Shown here: positions 9,238 to 20,021 of the stretch, piece by piece
Position numbering within the stretch: the first letter of the stretch is position 1
Layout of the letters: each line of letters opens with the position of its first letter
Translations under genes and position numbers: made by a program
The notes under the pieces: generated by a model
The model's input: the letters and a program-made list of their open reading frames with translations, nothing else
Told to the model about the DNA's origin: nothing
The model's database searches: none
NCBI RefSeq assembly: GCF_041435195.1
Contig: NZ_CP108106.1
Location: 3,410,001-3,474,000, forward strand
Length of the DNA stretch: 64,000 nt
From: Streptomyces sp. NBC_00224
GTDB lineage: Bacteria > Actinomycetota > Actinomycetes > Streptomycetales > Streptomycetaceae
Direction of reading: 5' to 3'

Positions 9238-9987
9238 TCAGGTCTTCTCTACGTACCGCAGTGAGCGCAGGCCGCGCTCCAGATGCCAGTGCAGATAGGC
9301 CGACACGAGACCGCTGCCCTCGCGCACATGCCTCGGCTCGCTCGCATCCGCCGTCGCCCAGTCCCCCGTGAGCAGCGCGCTCAGCAGTGCGACCGCCTCC
9401 GCAGAGGGTACGACGCTGCCGGGTACCCGGCAGTCGGCGCAGACCACACCGCCGCCGGCGATCGAGAAGAACCGGTTGGGCCCGTGGATGCCGCACTTCG
9501 CGCAGTCCTCGAAGCTGGGCGCGTAGCCGTTGACGGCGAGCGAGCGCAGCAGGAAGGCGTCGAGGATCAGGTTGGGGGCGTGCTCGCCGCGCGCGAGCGT
9601 GCGCAGCGCGCCCACCAGCAGCAGGTACTGCTGCACGGCGGGCTCGCCCTCGTGGTCGGTGAACCGTTCCGCCGTCTCCAGCATCGCGGTGCCGGCGGTG
9701 TACCGGGCGTAGTCCGTGACGATCGCGCCACCGTACGGAGCGATCGTCTCACTCTGGGTGCACAACGGCAGGCCGCGCCCGACCAGTTCGCTGCCGCGCG
9801 CGAAGAACTGCACGTCCACGTGCGAGAAGGGCTCCAGACGGGCCCCGAACTTGGACTTGGTGCGGCGCACCCCGCGGGCGACGGCGCGCACCCGCCCGTG
9901 CCCGCGGGTCAGAAGCGTGATGATCCGGTCGGCCTCACCGAGCTTCTGGGTCCGCAGCACGATGCCGTCGTCCCGGAACAGACTCAT
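9238..9987 (-). CDS. recO: DNA repair protein RecO
   Basis: The protein has 249 residues. The N-terminal OB fold begins [21 protein letters not shown] and is followed by the basic stretch [15 protein letters not shown]4 zinc finger is formed by C162, C165, C183 and C186. RecO loads RecA on SSB-coated single-stranded DNA with RecR in the RecFOR pathway. It is probably cotranscribed with uppS, a pairing common in actinomycetes. Confidence 0.96.
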   Translation of the reverse strand: MSLFRDDGIVLRTQKLGEADRIITLLTRGHGRVRAVARGVRRTKSKFGARLEPFSHVDVQFFARGSELVGRGLPLCTQSETIAPYGGAIVTDYARYTAGTAMLETAERFTDHEGEPAVQQYLLLVGALRTLARGEHAPNLILDAFLLRSLAVNGYAPSFEDCAKCGIHGPNRFFSIAGGGVVCADCRVPGSVVPSAEAVALLSALLTGDWATADASEPRHVREGSGLVSAYLHWHLERGLRSLRYVEKT

Positions 9988-10021
9988 GGAGCCATTGTTT
10001 CACCGTCGGCAGGAAGCTCCG

Positions 10022-10741
10022 TCAGGACGGGGTGCGGGCCGCCGCGAGCAGCCGGGCCACGTCGTCCGTGCACAGCTGGAGCGCGCCGCCCACCGTGGTG
10101 AGGACCTCGCGCTCGGCCGGGCTGTACGGGCCGTCGGCGAGGGCGATACGGGCGCCCTGGAGCAGGATCGACTCGCGGCCGGCCGGGGCGAGGTGCGGGG
10201 CCAGCGGCTCCAGGGACTCGTGGAGCTCGATGGCGAGGGCCGCGCCGCACGGGTCGGCCTCGGTGTCGGTGAGGAACCGCCCGGTGTCGGCCGCGAGCGC
10301 CTCGATCAGGGTGATCAGCTGCTCCTCGGTGCAGTCGTCGTACCCGGCGGCGCGGACCGTGGCGACCGCGGTCGAGGTGACCGTACGGGAGGAGGTGCCG
10401 CCCGCGGCGAGGACGGCGAGGGCGACGGTGTGGACGGCGTCGCGCAGCATCGCCGAGAAGCGGATGGTGGTGGGGTGGTCGAGGGCGTCCGTCCCGAAGT
10501 GGGTCTCGCAGGCCGCGCACTCCACGACGGGTCCGGCGGCCCCGCGCGGCAGCAGCGGCACGCCCAGGACGGCCAGGCGCCGACGTCCGGTGCGGCGGCG
10601 GAAGTTGCGGTCGCCCCCGCACTCCGGGCAGAAGAACTCCCCGTCGCCGACGGTGGTCCAGGACGTACGGATCGTCCAGACTCGTTCGGGGATGCCCACG
10701 GCGCGAGGCTTCGTCCTGTTCTGTCCTCGGCCTTGCACCAC
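10022..10741 (-). CDS. TerB-like zinc-ribbon protein
   Basis: The protein has about 239 residues from the GTG at 10741, which is preceded by GGAGG at 6 bases. An ATG 57 bases further upstream lacks a ribosome-binding site. The N-terminal part has two CxxC pairs (CPECGGD and CAAC), suggesting a zinc ribbon. The C-terminal half, from about residue 100, is a helical domain resembling the tellurite-resistance TerB fold (FSAMLRDAVHTVALAVLAAGG, then SPAEREVL). Function is not established. It lies just upstream of recO on the same strand with about 34 bp between them. A metal-sensing or stress role would be a guess. Confidence 0.75.
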   Translation of the reverse strand: MVQGRGQNRTKPRAVGIPERVWTIRTSWTTVGDGEFFCPECGGDRNFRRRTGRRRLAVLGVPLLPRGAAGPVVECAACETHFGTDALDHPTTIRFSAMLRDAVHTVALAVLAAGGTSSRTVTSTAVATVRAAGYDDCTEEQLITLIEALAADTGRFLTDTEADPCGAALAIELHESLEPLAPHLAPAGRESILLQGARIALADGPYSPAEREVLTTVGGALQLCTDDVARLLAAARTPS

Positions 10742-10895
10742 CGCGCACCTCCGTAACGGACCGGCAACATTGCCGCGTTGACGTGATGTTAGCCACATCG
10801 ACGATGTGACGTCAGCACCCCGTCAGGAGGAGTGGCGCAAAGACGGCGCCCCACCGGCCTTTTGGGGCCGGTGGGGCGCGGTGCACGGCTGGGGG

Positions 10896-12977
<2,082 letters not shown>

Positions 12978-14039
12978 ATGAACGCGCATACGCCCGTCTT
13001 CTGCACCATCGTGCCACCCCACGTCCTCGACAAACTGGCCACCGCCGAGGACCCCGCGCTGTCCGGCATCGCGCGCAAGACGCTCGTCGCCGACGCCGCC
13101 CAGCGCACCGCCCGCCGGCTCACCACGGTGCTGGGCGCGCCCACGGTCGCCCCGCCCGCCGGAGCCGTCGAGGGACAGCCGCACCGCACGATCTACGACG
13201 CCCGGCACGGCACCGCGCTGCCCGGCCGCAAGGTCCGCGGCGAGGGCGACAAGCCGGTCGAGGACGCCACCGTCAACCGCGCGTACGCCGGGCTCGGCGC
13301 GACCTTCGAGCTCTACCTCAAGGCGTACGGCCGGAGCTCCATCGACGGCGGCGGAATGCCGCTCGACGCGACCGTCCACTTCGACGCCGACTACAACAAC
13401 GCCTTCTGGGACGGCGAGCGGATGGTGTTCGGGGACGGCGACCGCCAGATCTTCCTGGACTTCACGATCCCGGTCGACGTGATCGGGCACGAGCTGACCC
13501 ACGGCGTCACCCAGCACACGGCGAACCTCACGTACTTCGGCCAGCCGGGCGCGCTCAACGAGTCGATGTCGGACGTCTTCGGCTCGCTGATCAAGCAGTA
13601 CACGCTGGACCAGGACGCCCACCAGGCCGACTGGCTGATCGGCCAGGGCCTGCTCGCCCCCGCGGTGACGGGTACGGCGCTGCGCTCGATGAAGGCGCCC
13701 GGCACGGCGTACGACGACGACGTGCTCGGCAAGGACCCGCAGCCCGCGACGATGGACCACTACATCACCACCGGCCGCGACAACGGCGGCGTCCATCTGA
13801 ACTCGGGCATCCCCAACCACGCCTTCTACCTCGTCGCGGAGACGCTCGGCGGCAAGGCGTGGGAGCGGGCCGGGCAGATCTGGTACGACGTGCTGACCGG
13901 CGGCGAGCTCGGCAAGCAGGCCCTGTTCGCGGACTTCGCCCGGCTGACGGCGGCGGCGGCGCGCGCCCGTTACGGGGAGGGCGGGGAACTCCAGGCGGTC
14001 CTGAAGGCCTGGTCCCAGGTCGGCGTCCCGACTGGCTGA
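12978..14039 (+). CDS. Protealysin-type M4 metalloprotease, no signal peptide
   Basis: The protein has 353 residues from the ATG at 12978. The zinc site HELTH is at residues 171-175 with the glutamate ligand in GALNESMSD (about residue 195). The third family block is GGVHLNSGIPNHAFY. The N-terminus has no signal peptide. Instead it has a short propeptide with the CTIVPPHVL motif typical of protealysin-like precursors, which lack the large FTP propeptide of secreted thermolysins. The enzyme probably matures by autoprocessing and acts in the cytoplasm or leaves by a non-Sec route. The next gene encodes its likely inhibitor. Confidence 0.92.
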   Translation: MNAHTPVFCTIVPPHVLDKLATAEDPALSGIARKTLVADAAQRTARRLTTVLGAPTVAPPAGAVEGQPHRTIYDARHGTALPGRKVRGEGDKPVEDATVNRAYAGLGATFELYLKAYGRSSIDGGGMPLDATVHFDADYNNAFWDGERMVFGDGDRQIFLDFTIPVDVIGHELTHGVTQHTANLTYFGQPGALNESMSDVFGSLIKQYTLDQDAHQADWLIGQGLLAPAVTGTALRSMKAPGTAYDDDVLGKDPQPATMDHYITTGRDNGGVHLNSGIPNHAFYLVAETLGGKAWERAGQIWYDVLTGGELGKQALFADFARLTAAAARARYGEGGELQAVLKAWSQVGVPTG

Positions 14040-14112
14040 CCCCGACCGGCTGAGCCCGACCGGCTGGGCCGGGACCGCTGACGCGGGGGCGGTGCGCTGC
14101 TACACAGGGAGC

Positions 14113-14379
14113 ATGCGCATCCAGGTGACCCGCACAGGAGGATTCGCCGGCATCGAGCGCCGGGCCGAGGTCGACACCTCGGGCCGGGCCGATGCGGCGG
14201 AGTGGCAGGCCCTGGCCGCGGCGGCCCTCGCCGACGGCCGGGCCGAGCCCTCCCTCGGCGTACCCGACGGATTCCACTACGAGATCACGGTCGACGGCCG
14301 CACGGTCCACTGCGCGGACCCGGGGCTGTCCCCGGCCCAGCGGACGCTGGTGTCACGGGTACTGAAAGAAGGTGCGTAG
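14113..14379 (+). CDS. Emfourin-type protealysin inhibitor
   Basis: The protein has 88 residues and begins MRIQVTRTGGFAGIERRAE, which matches the emfourin family of M4-protease inhibitors. It ends with a short helix (LSPAQRTLVSRVL). The gene follows the M4 protease by 73 bases, the same pairing seen for protealysin and emfourin. The start at 14113 agrees with relatives, but it has AGGGAG only one base away. A GTG at 14092 is possible, and a leaderless transcript from the nearby TACACA is also conceivable. It should bind and block the protease inside the cell. Confidence 0.85.
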   Translation: MRIQVTRTGGFAGIERRAEVDTSGRADAAEWQALAAAALADGRAEPSLGVPDGFHYEITVDGRTVHCADPGLSPAQRTLVSRVLKEGA

Positions 14380-14399
14380 CGGGGGGATGTCTTGCTTTC

Positions 14400-15239
14400 A
14401 TGCGAAGCATGACGACATCCCGCGTGACGCCCTCCGCATCCGACGCATCCGAACTCGCCCTCCTTGAAGGCTATTACGACGCGGTGCCGCGCACCTCGGC
14501 CCGCGCGGAGGACTTCGGTCCGCTGACGCTGTTCGTACGGGAGGGTGCGGGCTGGCCGTTCTACGCCCGGCCCACGCTCGGCCACGCGGGCCCGGTGTCG
14601 GCGGCGGACGTGGACAAGGTGCGGGCGCGCCAGCGGGAGCTGGGGGTACCGGAGGCGTTCGAGTGGGTGGACGAGGTGTCGCCCGGGCTGCGGGCGGCCG
14701 TCGAGTCGTCGGGCCTCGCGGTCCACGCCCACCCGCTGATGGTGCTGGCCCCGGACGCGCCCGCGCCCCGGCCGCACCCGCTGGTCCACGTCCTGGGCGC
14801 GGACGACCCGCTCCTCCACGCGGCCCTGGTCGTCCCCCACCTGGCGTTCGCGGCGCCCGGTACGGCCGTGGGCCCGGCGGGCCCCGCCGAACTGGCCGCC
14901 GAGATCGCCGCCCGGGCGGGCGACGGCCGCGCGCCCCAGGTCGCGGAGCGCATCCGGGCCGGCGCGACGGCGGTGGCGGCGGCCGTCGAGAACGGCCTCC
15001 CGCTCTGCTCCGGCATGCACAACCCGGTGGGCCCGGTCACGGAGATCGTGGGCGTCGGCACGGTGCCGGCGGCGCGGCGGCGGGGGCTTGGCGAGGCGGT
15101 GACATCGGCCCTGGTCACGGATGCGCGTGCCCGGGGGGCGTCGACGGTGTTCCTGTCGGCGGGGGATGAGGATGTGGCGCGGATGTATGGGCGGTTGGGG
15201 TTCGGGAGGGTGGGGACGGCGCTGATAGCGGAGGCGTGA
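14400..15239 (+). CDS. GNAT-family N-acetyltransferase
   Basis: The protein has about 279 residues. The C-terminal 100 residues form the GNAT acetyl-CoA fold, with EIVGVGTVPAARRRGLGEAV as the pyrophosphate-binding A motif. It ends with ARMYGRLGFGRVG. The N-terminal 150 residues are a less conserved domain of unknown substrate specificity. The ATG at 14400 and another at 14409 (after three codons) are both possible; neither has a clear Shine-Dalgarno. Both lie in a small perfect palindrome, TCATGC-GAA-GCATGA (14398-14412). The substrate is unknown. Confidence 0.85.
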   Translation: MRSMTTSRVTPSASDASELALLEGYYDAVPRTSARAEDFGPLTLFVREGAGWPFYARPTLGHAGPVSAADVDKVRARQRELGVPEAFEWVDEVSPGLRAAVESSGLAVHAHPLMVLAPDAPAPRPHPLVHVLGADDPLLHAALVVPHLAFAAPGTAVGPAGPAELAAEIAARAGDGRAPQVAERIRAGATAVAAAVENGLPLCSGMHNPVGPVTEIVGVGTVPAARRRGLGEAVTSALVTDARARGASTVFLSAGDEDVARMYGRLGFGRVGTALIAEA

Positions 15240-15381
15240 TTTCCCCCCACCCCGCCCGTTCCCTTAACCCTCCGGGGGTGGGTGGGGGCGGAGGTGGCTC
15301 TCCCGGGGGCTACGCCCCCGGACCCCCGGGCGGGGCCTGCGGCCCCTGCACCCCGCTTCGGGGCTCCGCCCCGGATCCCCG
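15240..15381. repeat. GC-rich intergenic repeat block, family 2 copy A
   Basis: This block contains CCGGGGGTGGG and hairpin-forming units such as GGGGCTACGCCCC-like and GGGGCTCCGCCCC. Its sequence recurs, inverted, at 29270-29402, with a third diverged copy at 51385-51830. It follows the GNAT stop directly. Confidence 0.75.
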
Positions 15382-15486
15382 TTCGTCTGCGGGTGGTCTG
15401 TGGCTGGTCGCGCAGTTCCCCGCGCCCCTAGGGGGTTAGGGGCGCGGGGAACTGCGCGCTCAGCCCCCACCGGGCCCGCAGACGAA
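15382..15486. repeat. Large intergenic palindrome, family 1
   Basis: Outer arms TTCGTCTGCGGG and CCCGCAGACGAA enclose inner arms with CGCGCAGTTCCCCGCGCCCC and its complement. This is one of six loci of the same element in the window. It lies between the GNAT gene and era, which are convergent. Confidence 0.85.
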
Positions 15487-15525
15487 AAACGGGGCCGGGG
15501 CGCAGCCCCGCTCGGGGGGGTGGGG

Positions 15526-16467
15526 TCAGAAGCCCAGTTTGCGGAGTTGCTTCGGGTCCCTCTGCCAGTCCTTCGCCACCTTCACATGAAGGTCCAGGAA
15601 CACCGGCGTCCCCAGCAGCGCCTCGATGTGCTTGCGGGACTTCGTCCCGACCTCCTTGAGCCGCTTGCCCTTGGGGCCGATGATGATCCCCTTCTGGCTC
15701 GGCCGCTCGATGTACACGTTCGCGTGGATGTCGAGCAGCGGCCGGTCCGCCGGGCGGTCCTCGCGCGGCAGCATCTCCTCCACCACCACCGCGATGGAGT
15801 GCGGAAGCTCGTCCCGTACACCTTCCAGCGCCGCCTCGCGGATCAGCTCGGCCACCATGACCTGCTCGGGCTCGTCCGTGAGGTCGCCCTCGGGGTAGAG
15901 GGCCGGGCCCTCGGGGAGGAGGGGGACCAGGAGGTCCGCCACCAGCTGGACCTGCTGGTCGCCCACCGCCGAGACCGGCACGATCTGCGCCCACTCGAAG
16001 CCCAGCTCGTCCCCGAGCCGCTGCACGGCGAGCAGCTGCTCGGCCAGCGCCTTGGAGTCGACCAGGTCCGTCTTCGTCACGATCGCGATCTTCGGGGTCT
16101 TCTTGATCCCGGCGAGCTCCTTGGCGATGAACTTGTCGCCGGGCCCGAGCTTCTGGTCCGCGGGCAGACAGAAGCCGATCACGTCGACCTCGGCCCAGGT
16201 CGTACGGACCACGTCGTTCAGCCGCTCGCCGAGCAGCGTGCGCGGCTTGTGGAGGCCCGGCGTGTCGACCAGGATCAGCTGTCCGTCGGGGCGGTGCACG
16301 ATGCCGCGGACGGTGTGCCGCGTCGTCTGCGGACGGCTGGAGGTGATCGCCACCTTCTGTCCGACCAGAGCGTTCGTGAGGGTGGACTTGCCCGCGTTGG
16401 GGCGGCCGACGAAGCAGGCGAAGCCGGCCCGGTGGGGGGCGTTGTTCTCAACAGTACGAGCGCTCAT
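15526..16467 (-). CDS. era: GTPase Era
   Basis: The protein has 313 residues from the ATG at 16467, 10 bases after GGAG. GTPase motifs are GRPNAGKST (G1), DTPG (G3) and TKTD (G4). The C-terminal KH domain carries GIIIGPKGKRLKEVG. Era binds the 3' end of 16S rRNA and is required for 30S assembly. In many actinomycetes era lies near phoH, ybeY and a corC-type gene. Here the secreted cluster and the MmyB/MFS pair separate it from that operon. Confidence 0.97.
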   Translation of the reverse strand: MSARTVENNAPHRAGFACFVGRPNAGKSTLTNALVGQKVAITSSRPQTTRHTVRGIVHRPDGQLILVDTPGLHKPRTLLGERLNDVVRTTWAEVDVIGFCLPADQKLGPGDKFIAKELAGIKKTPKIAIVTKTDLVDSKALAEQLLAVQRLGDELGFEWAQIVPVSAVGDQQVQLVADLLVPLLPEGPALYPEGDLTDEPEQVMVAELIREAALEGVRDELPHSIAVVVEEMLPREDRPADRPLLDIHANVYIERPSQKGIIIGPKGKRLKEVGTKSRKHIEALLGTPVFLDLHVKVAKDWQRDPKQLRKLGF

Positions 16468-16520
16468 GCCGCCCATTCTCCCCGATCGGAACGCCCCCGC
16501 TGTACGCGCGGTCCCGGCGC

Positions 16521-17456
16521 TCAGCCCCGACGCCCCCGGACCCGCCGCAGCCGCCACCCCGCGAACCCCGCCGCCAGGGCTCCCACCAGCACTCCGAGCC
16601 CGAGCCAGGGCAGGGCGAGGAAGGACGCGCGGCCCGACCCGGCGACGCCCTTCGCGCTCGCCGTGAGACGTATGTCGCCCCGGTCCAGCTGCGGCGAGCC
16701 CGCCCACGGCTCGGTCAGGCGGACCTTCTGGCCGGGCAGCAGCTCGGCCGGGACCTTGGTCAGTGCGCGGCTCAGCAGCGTACGGCCGAACAGGCCCGTC
16801 GCCTTCAGTTCGACCTTCGGGTCGAGTGTGACGTTGCCCCGGTTGTGGAGCGTGTAGGAGATGACGGACCTGCTGCTGCCCGTGCCCGGCACCAGCGGGC
16901 GGTGCTGGGTGAGGGAAACGTCCTCGACCGCCAGTGCGGGCACGGTGGGGCCGGTGATCCGCAGATAGACCCGCGCCCCGACCGCCTGCTGCACCCCCAT
17001 CGCCAGCTCCCCCTGCCCGGCCGCGACCTTCTCGTCCAGGGCGACCAGCGCCCCGGGGTGGTCGCCGGGCTCCGCGTCGGCCGGGACGGTCACGGTGAAC
17101 GGCACGGTGACCGAGGCGTGCGCCGGGACGGTGACCGCCGTCCGGTCGGGTCTGGTCCAGGCGCCCACGCCGTGCTGCGGCTCGCGCCGGGTGCGCACGG
17201 CGAACCCGCCGTCGCGCTCGGTGTTGTACGCGTCGGCCCCGTACAGCCGGAAGGCCATGGGCGCGGCCGTCTTGTTGGTGACGGTGACCTTGTCGGTGAG
17301 GGTGGTGCCGGGGTCGGCGGAGAGGTAGAAGTACGGGCGCCGGTCCGCGCCCGGGGAGGACGGGAAGACGGCCCAGTTGCCGTTGTCGGCGGCGCGCGCG
17401 GGCGCCGCGAGGAGCAGGACGGCCGCGGCGAGGAGGAGGACGTACAGCTTGCGCAC
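16521..17456 (-). CDS. Secreted, C-terminally anchored DUF916/WxL-interacting-type protein
   Basis: The protein has 311 residues. It has a clear signal peptide (MRKLYVLLLAAAVLLLAAPARA), then a beta-sandwich region resembling DUF916 (WxL-protein peptidoglycan-domain family), with the motif VTVTNKTAAPMAFRLYGADA. A single transmembrane helix near residues 280-300 and a basic tail follow. It is the third gene of a same-strand secreted cluster, 59 bases after the preceding Ig-like protein gene, so probably cotranscribed. In Firmicutes DUF916 proteins join WxL proteins at the cell wall. I infer an analogous surface complex here. Confidence 0.78.
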   Translation of the reverse strand: MRKLYVLLLAAAVLLLAAPARAADNGNWAVFPSSPGADRRPYFYLSADPGTTLTDKVTVTNKTAAPMAFRLYGADAYNTERDGGFAVRTRREPQHGVGAWTRPDRTAVTVPAHASVTVPFTVTVPADAEPGDHPGALVALDEKVAAGQGELAMGVQQAVGARVYLRITGPTVPALAVEDVSLTQHRPLVPGTGSSRSVISYTLHNRGNVTLDPKVELKATGLFGRTLLSRALTKVPAELLPGQKVRLTEPWAGSPQLDRGDIRLTASAKGVAGSGRASFLALPWLGLGVLVGALAAGFAGWRLRRVRGRRG

Positions 17457-17515
17457 GGTGCGGAACCCCCGGGGACGGGTGGGCCGGCCGGGTGCGCGCC
17501 CGGCCCACGGGTGGA

Positions 17516-18838
17516 TCAGGCCAGCGTGAGCGTCAGCACACCGGAGTACGCGCCGGGGGCGGTGAACGCCGGAACGTTCAGCGAGACCCGGGCGTCCACG
17601 GTGAACTCACCGCCGGTGAGCGCCGCGTTGGGCGTGGTCGCGAGGGTCGCGCCCGCGCTGCCCACGGTGCCGGGCGAGCCCGCCGCGCAGGTCGACGGGG
17701 AACCGGTCTTGGTGGCGCAGGCCGGGGTCCAGCCGAGCTTCGAGGCGTCGATCTTGACCCCGCCGGGGCCGGTGAAGTCGGTGACCTTGCCGGTCAGGGA
17801 CCAGCCCGCGGGGCCGCCGCGGAAGTCCTGGACCGTCACCGTCTGGAGCGAGCCCCGGGAGAAGCCGCCCTTGCCGAAGTCGACGGCGTCCATGGAGACG
17901 GCGTCGCCGGCCTGGGCCATGGAGAGCGTGCCCGCCTTGACCGAGGAGTTGAGCTTCTGGCTGTTCGGCGGCGTCGGGGTGTCGTCGACGACGCTGTACG
18001 CCGCCGGGCCCGCGCCCTTGTCGTCGCTCCAGCTCGCTCCCTCGTAGGCGACGATGCCGCTGGTCGCCTTGTCGTTGACCGTCAGGGCGGTGGAGAACGC
18101 GCCCTGCGCGTCCGCCGTCACGGTCGCCTTGTCGGCCGTCTCGGCGGCCCCGGCCCGGCCGACGACCGTCACGGTCGCGCCCGCGGTGAACTTCGACCCG
18201 GTGACGGTGACGCTCGCGCCGGGCTTGCCGGAGGCGGTGCCCAGCTGGACGGCCCGCTGGTTGGTCTGGCCGCCGCCGGTCGCGGTGACCGTCTCGGAGA
18301 CGGGCGCGGGCGGGTTGGTGACCGTACAGGGGGTGTCCAGCTCCATGATGTAGCTGGTGTGGATGTTGTAGTCGCCGGGCGACAGGGTGATCGCGCCGGG
18401 TGCGGTGACGGTGAACGTACCGGTCATGGAGAACGGCGGGAACGCGCCCTTCCCCGGCACCGGGTCGTTCTTCTTGGGTCCGGCGACCGTGACGGCGCCG
18501 CTCTGCGCGCCGCCTACGGTGACCTTTCCGGTGGGGGTCATGATGTCGGCGGGCAGCGCCAGGTCCACCGGGTTGCCGGCGGCGGGCTTGGTGACCGTGT
18601 ACGTCACGGTGACCGTGTCGCCCACCTTGGGCGTGGCGTTGTCGACGGTGATCTGGGCACTCGTGGTGCCGTCGATCGGCGGGATGCCCGCGATGGGCGG
18701 CGGTACGCAGTGCGTGGCGAAGTCGACGGGCGTCGCGGCCAGGGCCTGCGCGGGCGCGATGAGCGCTCCGGTTCCGGCCATGAGCGCCGCGGCTCCCAGT
18801 ACGGCGGCCCAGCGGCGCCGTCTTCGTGCTGAAGGCAT
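17516..18838 (-). CDS. Secreted beta-sandwich (WxL-like) surface protein
   Basis: The protein has 440 residues from the ATG at 18838, after a GAGGGGGG ribosome-binding site. A signal peptide spans about residues 1-35 with an arginine-rich n-region. The mature part has repeated Ig-like modules. A central module (SGKPGASVTVTGSKFTAGATV) looks like an IPT/TIG fold. The C-terminal module ends GAYSGVLTLTLA, a pattern seen at the end of WxL domains. No LPXTG or transmembrane helix is present. Its neighbours are a small secreted protein upstream and a DUF916-type anchored protein downstream. No enzyme motif was seen. Confidence 0.75.
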   Translation of the reverse strand: MPSARRRRRWAAVLGAAALMAGTGALIAPAQALAATPVDFATHCVPPPIAGIPPIDGTTSAQITVDNATPKVGDTVTVTYTVTKPAAGNPVDLALPADIMTPTGKVTVGGAQSGAVTVAGPKKNDPVPGKGAFPPFSMTGTFTVTAPGAITLSPGDYNIHTSYIMELDTPCTVTNPPAPVSETVTATGGGQTNQRAVQLGTASGKPGASVTVTGSKFTAGATVTVVGRAGAAETADKATVTADAQGAFSTALTVNDKATSGIVAYEGASWSDDKGAGPAAYSVVDDTPTPPNSQKLNSSVKAGTLSMAQAGDAVSMDAVDFGKGGFSRGSLQTVTVQDFRGGPAGWSLTGKVTDFTGPGGVKIDASKLGWTPACATKTGSPSTCAAGSPGTVGSAGATLATTPNAALTGGEFTVDARVSLNVPAFTAPGAYSGVLTLTLA

Positions 18839-18942
18839 GACTGCCCCCCTCTGCGGTTGTGGCGCAGCAGCGGCTCGGCTGCGCCGGCAGGGAGCCATTG
18901 ACCTGGGGGCGCGAAAAGAAGTCAATGGAATCGAAATCCCTT

Positions 18943-18961
18943 GACTGATGGGCCATCAGAT
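18943..18961. promoter_or_regulatory. Palindromic site upstream of the secreted Ig-like protein gene
   Basis: CTGATGG-G-CCATCAG is a perfect 7-bp inverted repeat, extended as CCATCAGAT on one side. A TTGACA-like hexamer lies next to it on the minus strand (18964-18969). A close relative of the site is found at 19731-19749 before the first gene of this cluster. Confidence 0.5.
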
Positions 18962-19022
18962 ACTGTCAAGATCCGCGTTCTCGCAGGTCAACCGGTGGAT
19001 CGTGGTCCGCTCACGGCAGTGC

Positions 19023-19055
19023 GGAACCGGCGCCGCTGGCGGCGGCGCCGGTTCC
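19023..19055. terminator. Terminator of the 158-aa secreted protein gene
   Basis: A perfect 14-bp inverted repeat GGAACCGGCGCCGC/GCGGCGCCGGTTCC with a 5-base loop lies 33 bases after the stop of the minus-strand gene at 19088. No strong T-run follows, as is common in streptomycetes. Confidence 0.7.
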
Positions 19056-19087
19056 GTGAGGCGTGGGGGGCTGGACGTTCCCGAGGG

Positions 19088-19564
19088 TCAGCTGAACACG
19101 AACGGTCCGGGCGCCTGGGCCGCCGTCGAGTTGCAGGTCACCGTGATCCCGAAGACCAGCATCTTGACCGAGCCGGGGTGCGCGTTGGCGGAGAGCCCTG
19201 GCGAGACGGTCCCGCCGAGCGGACCGACCGTGACCCCGCTGCCCGCCGACATCGCGGGGTTGCGCTTCCCACTGAAGACCACGGTGCCGCCACCGGCCTT
19301 GGCCATGGTCAGCGTCGTGGTGATGGAGTCCGCGCCCACCCCGATCGGGGTGGTGATCTCGGAGGAGGTGAGGGTGACGGTGGCGGCCGTGCCGTTCTGG
19401 GTGGCCGTCAGCGTCGCCTCACCGCCGCCGTAGAAACCGCAGTCGTAGACCTCGGTGGCCGACCCCGGGGAGACGGCCGAGGCCGTCGGGGCCAGCACCA
19501 GTGCACCGGTGGCCAGTCCGCCCGCGGCGAGCGCCGCGAGCACCAGTGGCCTCTTGCGTAACAT
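19088..19564 (-). CDS. Small secreted protein with two cysteines
   Basis: The protein has 158 residues from the ATG at 19564, preceded by AAGGGGAA. A signal peptide covers about residues 1-30 (LVLAALAAGGLATGALVLA). The mature domain is rich in threonine, glycine and valine and looks all-beta. One cysteine lies near each end (VYDCGFYG and TVTCNST), probably forming a disulfide. I do not recognise the family. It is the first of three consecutive secreted-protein genes on this strand and shares an upstream palindrome with the second. Confidence 0.75.
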   Translation of the reverse strand: MLRKRPLVLAALAAGGLATGALVLAPTASAVSPGSATEVYDCGFYGGGEATLTATQNGTAATVTLTSSEITTPIGVGADSITTTLTMAKAGGGTVVFSGKRNPAMSAGSGVTVGPLGGTVSPGLSANAHPGSVKMLVFGITVTCNSTAAQAPGPFVFS

Positions 19565-19730
19565 CGGTTCCCCTTCCCGTACTTCCCGTACAGGGAGATG
19601 GCGAGTGCCGCGCTGAAGCGCATGCGCATGCGCGTGAAACCGTCCGCGGGCGGGGTGCGCACGCCACACGGGAGGAGGGCGGCCGACTCGGCGCGGGGGC
19701 CGCGGCTCGCGCCCCCTGCCCGGCCGCCAT

Positions 19731-19749
19731 ATCTGACGGTCCGTCGGAT
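19731..19749. promoter_or_regulatory. Palindromic site upstream of the 158-aa secreted protein gene
   Basis: ATCTGACGG-T-CCGTCGGAT is a 9-bp inverted repeat with a single mismatch. It matches the pattern ATCTGAYGG-N-CCRTCNGAT seen at 18943-18961. A shared regulator of the cluster is an inference. Confidence 0.5.
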
Positions 19750-19885
19750 GAACTGCTGTTCATTGATGCGCGGGGGGCGCGGGGGCGCAAGGGGGGGTTG
19801 GGGGTTTCTTCGGCGTCGGCCGGAAACCGTTGGTCCGGTGGGCCGCAACCGGCCATGGCCCGGGTGGCTGGAACGGGGTGCATCA

Positions 19886-20010
19886 GCTGCGGGCCGGTGG
19901 GGGCTGGTCGCGCAGTTCCCCGCGCCCCTTGAACGCCGGGGGCGGCCCGGAGGGGCGCTTCAGGGGCGCGGGGAACTGCGCGAGCAACCCACCACTCACC
20001 CGCAGACGAA
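19886..20010. repeat. Large intergenic palindrome, family 1
   Basis: GGCTGGTCGCGCAGTTCCCC with CGCGCCCCTTGAA, a GC-rich spacer, and the inverted copy AGGGGCGCGGGGAACTGCGC. Outer arms are CTGCGGG and CCCGCAG. Confidence 0.85.
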
Positions 20011-20021
20011 GACCTGGCACC

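Larger units (their letters stand above)
19565..20021. other. Intergenic region between the secreted cluster and the cytidine-deaminase-like gene
   Basis: The region holds the palindromic site at 19731-19749 and a family-1 palindrome at 19886-20010. No credible coding frame is present. Confidence 0.6.

Noticed and set aside
14202..14399. Extended N-terminus of the GNAT gene
   Set aside because: It is an arginine-rich out-of-family stretch overlapping the emfourin gene in another frame.
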